64,000 nt of DNA, taken from positions 34,369,363 through 34,433,362 of the forward strand of contig OY759263.1 in NCBI GenBank assembly GCA_963662155.1, written 5' to 3'. Source of the stretch: Lamellibrachia columna (Eukaryota; Annelida; Polychaeta; Sabellida; Siboglinidae). The notes under the pieces were generated by a model. It was not told where the DNA came from and did no database searches. It was given only the letters and a program-made list of their open reading frames with translations. Positions within the stretch are counted from its first letter, which is position 1, and each line of letters opens with the position of its first letter. The position numbers and the translations under genes were made by a program. Below are positions 58,926 to 64,000 of this stretch, piece after piece.

Positions 58926-59489
58926 GCTAATCCATTTTAAAACACTGATTGACACCACGTAGGGATCGGATAAATGTATTGTCGCATAAACAATTACAGA
59001 TGAACTGCGACGCGGAACAGGTCACAAACGGCCTGCCAGCCGCTAAGGACTACAAGATATATTGTTTTTTAGTGGATACGGATTTTCAGATAAAGAGACT
59101 TGAAATACGGGAAAAAGGCGAGAATAATAATACACCTTAATTCTGAGATTCATGCCTGTTCAAATACTTGTCAAGAGTAAGCGTACGCAACCAAACTATG
59201 CTACTCATATTTTGCTAAGGATCACGATATTCTAATAATCGATTTATTATGTGATGTTATGCTGTGTGAAAACATCGGTGCGCAAGTTTTTTTTTTAGAA
59301 GTGTTATCTGCAATTTGTTCCGTCCGGACGGTCAAACATGATCGTCATATCATAGTAGAAAGTGGATCATACAATTCTGCGGATTTTTAATTTATTTGAG
59401 CCATTTTGTTGTTGTTGATTGGAACACTAGTAGAATATCCCAAGACTGTCAAAACACAATTTTAGTAGCTATTTTGATTTATTCAATAC
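58926..59489. other. No gene recognised
   Basis: AT-rich flank between two mobile elements. Confidence 0.4.
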
Positions 59490-59905
59490 CACGTAGAAGC
59501 CATTTAAGCGTGCATGAGATCTCGGGAAGAATAGGGATGTTCCGGGGAGGGTTGTATCAGAGAATGGCTGCTGATGCAATGACAGTGAGTCAAAAGTGAT
59601 ATCTTCCAAGAGACAGGACGAGTGAACAAACGACATGATGTTGTTTGGTAAAGGACAACATCATGTCAACAGGATCGATATCTGGTTACGCAAGTGAGCA
59701 GAAATCGAACTTTGAATGCTACAACTCCACAGTTACAAACATCCTGCAAGCAGCTGGCCTGAGAGTGAGACCAGCCAGGGGAGGTCCAATGACAGGCAGA
59801 CATCGACACCGCTGGCTTGCATGGTGTGGAGGACATCTGAACTGGACTCAAGCTCTTTATTCCATTGTGATCTTCACAGATAGCTCATAAAACATGCCTA
59901 GGTTA
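59490..59905 (+). pseudogene. Tc1/mariner transposase relic
   Basis: An N-terminal helix-turn-helix piece (HEISGRIGMFRGGLYQRMA, VSQ, 59510-59597) is followed after a disrupted linker by TVTNILQAAGLRVRPARGGP and RHRHRWLAWCGGHLNW, then IVIFTDSS. The order AGL-R---P, R--RL-WA--H--WT and V-FTDES is that of Tc1-like transposases up to the first catalytic Asp. The frame ends there; the rest of the DDE domain is missing. TIRs not found. Confidence 0.75.
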
Positions 59906-60613
59906 CCCTGCGAGGCTTTCCACAGTTTGAGTAGTATATTTCGAACGACGAAGATGTAACTTGATAGTATCGTTAGTATTTGGAAATATCTCACTTCAGG
60001 ATGGCCGCGTGTTCGTATCCGACCGTTATATTAGGTTCCCGTCAAGTTTTCAAACGCGTAATTCTACTCCTAAAATACACTGCCCACACGTATCACCACC
60101 AATGTTAGATCACGATGCATTTTCATTATTTAATTTTTAGCTATGTAGAAAATAAATATTCTAAGATGGGGCAAGCTTGTGCCTAACACTTAATGACATC
60201 AGTTTGATGACAAACCGGTTATGTTGGTAATGTCATTCATTAGGCTCACTGAAGGTATATGTTCTGTTGGTTTATGTTAATAACGTGCTGCTAAATATTT
60301 AGTATCGTATCCATTATTGCAGAAGGAAACATGCAACATGCAATGCCTTTTTATTATTAATCGACTATTCTTCTGATACGTTCCAGTTTGTCTAGGATAA
60401 TGGCAAAAAGAAATGCCGCAAATTATTTACGGACATAGTTCTATGTGACATTTTAAAAACTACACACCTGAACATCTGGCGACTTTTTCATCGTGTGAGT
60501 GAGAGAAGATAGGACAAAAAGAAGGACATATGGAATTGGAAACCTAGAAAGACAACTTGGTTACAGCAACGATCGTGAGCCACCAAACTAAGGCTGGGAC
60601 GTCTCAACGTCAC
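59906..60613. other. No gene recognised
   Basis: No supported frame or repeat. Confidence 0.4.
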
Positions 60614-60729
60614 CGTATGGTCGGTCGGTCTGTACGTGTTAACGTATGGTCGGTCGGTCTGTACGTGTTAACGTATGGTCGGTCGGTCTGTACGTGTTAA
60701 CGTATGGTCGGTCGGTCTGTACGTGTTAA
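60614..60729. repeat. 29-bp tandem repeat, 4 copies
   Basis: Unit CGTATGGTCGGTCGGTCTGT plus ACGTGTTAA; identical copies. Confidence 0.95.
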
Positions 60730-61446
60730 CGTCTATTAACCTTAATGAGCTCGGCCGAGTAGTGCAACATATCATATGTGACGAAGTCAACGGTAGGGCT
60801 GGTGATGCTGTCAGTCAGCAATCATCATTAGGTGCAGTGAAGCGTGCTATAAAGCCTGTAATCAGTGACTAAGGTACTTGTCACTGCGGTCTATTGTGTC
60901 GCTGTGGTTTAAACACTTTTCACTAGGACCGCCACCTATACACGGACACTTGACAGGGTAATTGTTGTACTCCCGTCGTCAGACGGAGGGCAGTTAATCA
61001 TATGCGTAGATGGTTCTTGGATATTACGTTTCATCCGCTACAGGTTGCAGTCGGTGTTGGAGAAAGTCACAAACACCGAACCTCGCGTGTTGCAAAGCGA
61101 ACGCGACCGTTGCCTAATTATACGACGACGAATTTTCCAGTTGAACTGCCGGCGTTACAATGTTGATCGTTTGTCAGACATGAATGAATGTTGCGCAGTC
61201 TAAGTTACCTCGGTGCGAGATGCCACTTAAGGACGCATTGTGAAACGCAGAAGAGGAAAGAAGGCACGCACACATTCATACATTATTGAGCATACTTGCA
61301 GACAGACGCACACTCTCAAATCAACATCACACGCACAGACACAGAGGAACACAGAAACACATTTTTGCCCCGGACCTAAACTGTTTGGAACATCCTCGAG
61401 GCACAACCGGTTCTTCTTCCTTACACTCTGGACATTGACGCACTGT
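60730..61446. other. No gene recognised
   Basis: No supported frame. A plus frame starting near 61240 runs into the minisatellite and is not a gene. Confidence 0.4.
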
Positions 61447-63033
61447 GGTGACTATGTACAACGTGAGTGTGGTGCCTATGTACAACGTGAGTGTGGTGAC
61501 TATGTACAACGTGAGTGTGGTGCCTATGTACAACGTGAGTGTGGTGACTATGTACAACGTGAGTGTGGTGACTATGTACAACGTGGGTGTGGTGACTATG
61601 TACAACGTGAGTGTGGTGCCTATGTACAACGTGAGTGTGGTGACTATGTACAACGTGAGTGTGGTGACTATGTACAACGTGAGTGTGGTGCCTATGTACA
61701 ACGTGAGTGTGGTGACTATGTACAACGTGAGTGTGGTGCCTATGTACAACGGGAGTGTGGTGACTATGTACAATGTGAGTGTGGTGACTATGTACAACGT
61801 GAGTGTGGTGACTACGTACAACGTGAGTGTGGTGCCTATGTACAACGTGAGTGTGGTGACTATGTACAACGTGAGTGTGGTGACTATGTACAACGTGAGT
61901 GAGGTGACTATGTACAACGTGTGTGTGGTGACTATGTACAACGTGTGTGTGGTGACTATGTACAACGTGAGTGTGGTGACTATGTACAACGTGAGTGTGG
62001 TAACTATGTACAACGTGAGTGTGGTGCCTATGTACAACGTGAGTGTGGTGACTATGTACAACGTGAGTGTGGTGACTATGTACAACGTGAGTGTGGTGCC
62101 TATGTACAACGTGAGTGTGGTGACTATGTACAACGTGAGTGTGGTGCCTATGTACAACGTGGGTGTGGTGACTATGTACAACGTGGGTGTGGTGACTATG
62201 TACAAAGTGAGTGTGGTGACTATGTACAACGTGAGTGTGGTGACTATGTACAACGTGAGTGTGGTGACTATGTACAACGTGGGTGTAGTGATTATGTACA
62301 ACGTGAGTGTGGTGACTATGTACAACGTGAGTGTGGTGACTATGTACAACGTGGGTGTGGTGACTATGTACAACGTGAGTGTGGTGACTATGTACAACGT
62401 TAGTGTGGTGACAATGTACAACGTGAGTATGGTGACTATGTACAACGTGAGTATGGTGACTATGTACAACGTGAGTGTGGTGACTATGTACAACGTGGGT
62501 GTGGTGACTATGTACAACGTGGGTGTGGTGACTATGTACAACGTGGGTGTGGTGATTATGTACAACGTGAGTGTGGTGACTATGTACAACGTGAGTGTGG
62601 TGACTATGTACAACGTGGGTGTGGTGACTATGTACAATGTGAGTATGGTGACTATGTACAACGTGAGTGTAGTGACTATGTACAACGTGAGTGTGGTGAC
62701 TATGTACAACGTGAGTGTGGTGACTATGTACAACGTGAGTGTGGTGACTATGTACAACGTGAGTGTGGTGACTATGTACAACGTGAGTATGGTGACTATG
62801 TACAACGTGAGTGTAGTGACTATGCACAACGTGAGTGTGGTGATTATGCACAACGTGAGTGTGGTGACTATGTACAACGTGAGTGTGGTGACTATGTACA
62901 ACGTGAGTATGGTGACTATGTACAACGTGAGTGTAGTGACTATGCACAACGTGAGTGTGGTGATTATGCACAACGTGAGTGTGGTGACTATGTACAACGT
63001 GAGTGTGGTGACTATGTACAACGTGAGTGTGGT
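61447..63033. repeat. 24-bp minisatellite, about 66 copies
   Basis: Unit TATGTACAACGTGAGTGTGG plus TGAC (variants GCC, GGGTG, GAGTATG, GATTATG, TATGCAC). The period is a multiple of 3, so open frames exceed 500 codons on both strands. Most units hold AACGTGAGT, a near-consensus 5' splice site on the plus strand. Confidence 0.97.
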
Positions 63034-63584
63034 GCAGCTTAAAATCGGGGTAAAATGGTTGATCCTAAGGACGCCTCCAAATTCAAGGAAATGCTGGGTC
63101 GTGCCCAATGCGCATAGCGTAGCTAACCAACCACTGGTGCGATACCAAGTTGGGGTTTGTCGATTAAGACAAAAAAGAGAGAAACAGAGAAAGAGAAGAG
63201 TGCACGGAACTGATAACAGATTGTCACAGTGACGCAAGAACCGCGCTCGACGACTCGAACATTTGGACCGGCGATACGAGTTGGTCTGGCGACTGTTTAT
63301 GGTCGGCTGCAGGTTGAAGATAGCCTTTAGCCGGCGGCACGCAAGGCATTGCCGGTGTTAGCGTCGTCCTGGGAGCCTGACCCAGTCTGGGTCGGCAACT
63401 ATACATCAGACAGGTGATTTCTGCCGCCGTCGTCACATCGTTATGACGAACAACCTTACAATGATATCTCCCCCGGGAACCGTCACGTGGTTTTACGGGC
63501 TAAAGATTGAGTCGGGCGCCAATCTAAAATAGGCACAAGGGCCGCATGAAATGTGGTGCTTGAACTTTATTGCCACGCGGAGTG
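63034..63584. other. No gene recognised; GC-rich patch
   Basis: 63224-63436 is GC-rich and open on the minus strand (70 codons, CLMYSCRPRLGQAPRTTLTP within it) but without a known domain or clear splice sites. Confidence 0.3.
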
Positions 63585-63720
63585 GCAGTTTCAGTTATAC
63601 AGGCGGTGGTCTTGCAGACAATAGCAGGAAAAACATTGATGTATATTTTACTGCAGTTTCTATTATACAGGCGGTGGTCTTGCAGACAATAGCAGAAAAA
63701 ACAATGATGTATATATTACA
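63585..63720. repeat. 68-bp tandem duplication
   Basis: Two copies sharing ATACAGGCGGTGGTCTTGCA and GACAATAGCAG. Confidence 0.9.
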
Positions 63721-63750
63721 CCTTCAGGAGAATCCTCGTTTCGGGATGAA

Positions 63751-63876
63751 CACGTCATCGGTGTATCATAACACGTAATCGGTGTACCATAACACGTAAT
63801 CGGTGTATCATAAAAAGTAATCGGTGTATCGTAACACGTAATCGAAGTATCATAACACGTCATCAGTGTATCATTA
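63751..63876. repeat. 21-bp tandem repeat, 6 copies
   Basis: Unit CACGTAATCGGTGTATCATA plus A. Confidence 0.9.
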
Positions 63877-64000
63877 TCCCCGACACTCGATGCCAGTTCG
63901 CAGTCGCCTGTATTTCATTCAAAACATGTTTAATGTTCATTCAATAAACACACACTACAATTCACGATAACTAATTTAAAACCGGTATATTGTGAAAGCT

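Noticed and set aside
61327..63237. Frames of 516-636 codons on both strands
   Set aside because: 24-bp minisatellite with a period divisible by three.

Overview
The window is nuclear DNA from an animal, probably a repeat-rich marine invertebrate. It holds a spliced extracellular protease gene with GT-AG introns, a chitin-binding exon, several LINE families, DNA-transposon relics, a tRNA-derived SINE, and more than twenty tandem arrays. There are no operons, ribosomal RNA genes or CRISPR arrays. I cannot name the species. The domain order of the main gene resembles nematode nas-33 to nas-38 and related genes in other invertebrates, which hints at a protostome but does not prove it.

The main gene lies on the minus strand from 37930 to 17401. 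I rebuilt 14 coding exons by hand. All 13 junctions have GT/AG sites and agreeing phases, giving a 593-residue open frame that ends in TAA. The 5' exon carrying the start and signal peptide was not found. The product is a secreted astacin (M12A) zinc metalloprotease. In order it has a propeptide with an aspartate-switch-like motif and basic cleavage site, the complete catalytic domain, an EGF-like domain, a CUB domain, an unassigned six-cysteine module, a thrombospondin type 1 repeat and a cysteine-rich tail. Further left on the same strand, 10677-10862 is a single phase 1-1 exon encoding a type 2 chitin-binding (CBM14/peritrophin-A) domain from another gene or a distant exon.

Layout: 1-9440 is a retrotransposon graveyard. 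It has an L2/Crack-like LINE 3' end, a scrambled cluster of CR1 fragments in alternating orientation, a second LINE endonuclease domain, and a pogo-like helix-turn-helix relic. 9878-17400 holds a 90-bp minisatellite, the CBM14 exon, a SINE and a LINE ORF1 relic. 17401-37930 is the astacin gene. Its introns carry many micro- and minisatellites, a fold-back element with a hammerhead-ribozyme-like layout, and a LINE fragment whose own codons were amplified about 15-fold as a 31-bp minisatellite. 38451-41712 has an octamer-motif-rich stretch split by a CR1 insertion, then an RTE-like LINE. 42229-55566 is dominated by tandem arrays: CCGA tetranucleotide, a 46-bp satellite with higher-order structure, and a TG array. 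55979-58925 is the best CR1 copy, with EN and RT complete apart from one frameshift and one nonsense change. 59490-59905 is a Tc1/mariner transposase relic. 61447-63033 is a 24-bp minisatellite with a splice-donor-like motif in most units.

Many long open frames here are artefacts of tandem repeats whose period is a multiple of three (24, 45 and 90 bp, and 4-bp arrays read over 12) and should not be called genes.
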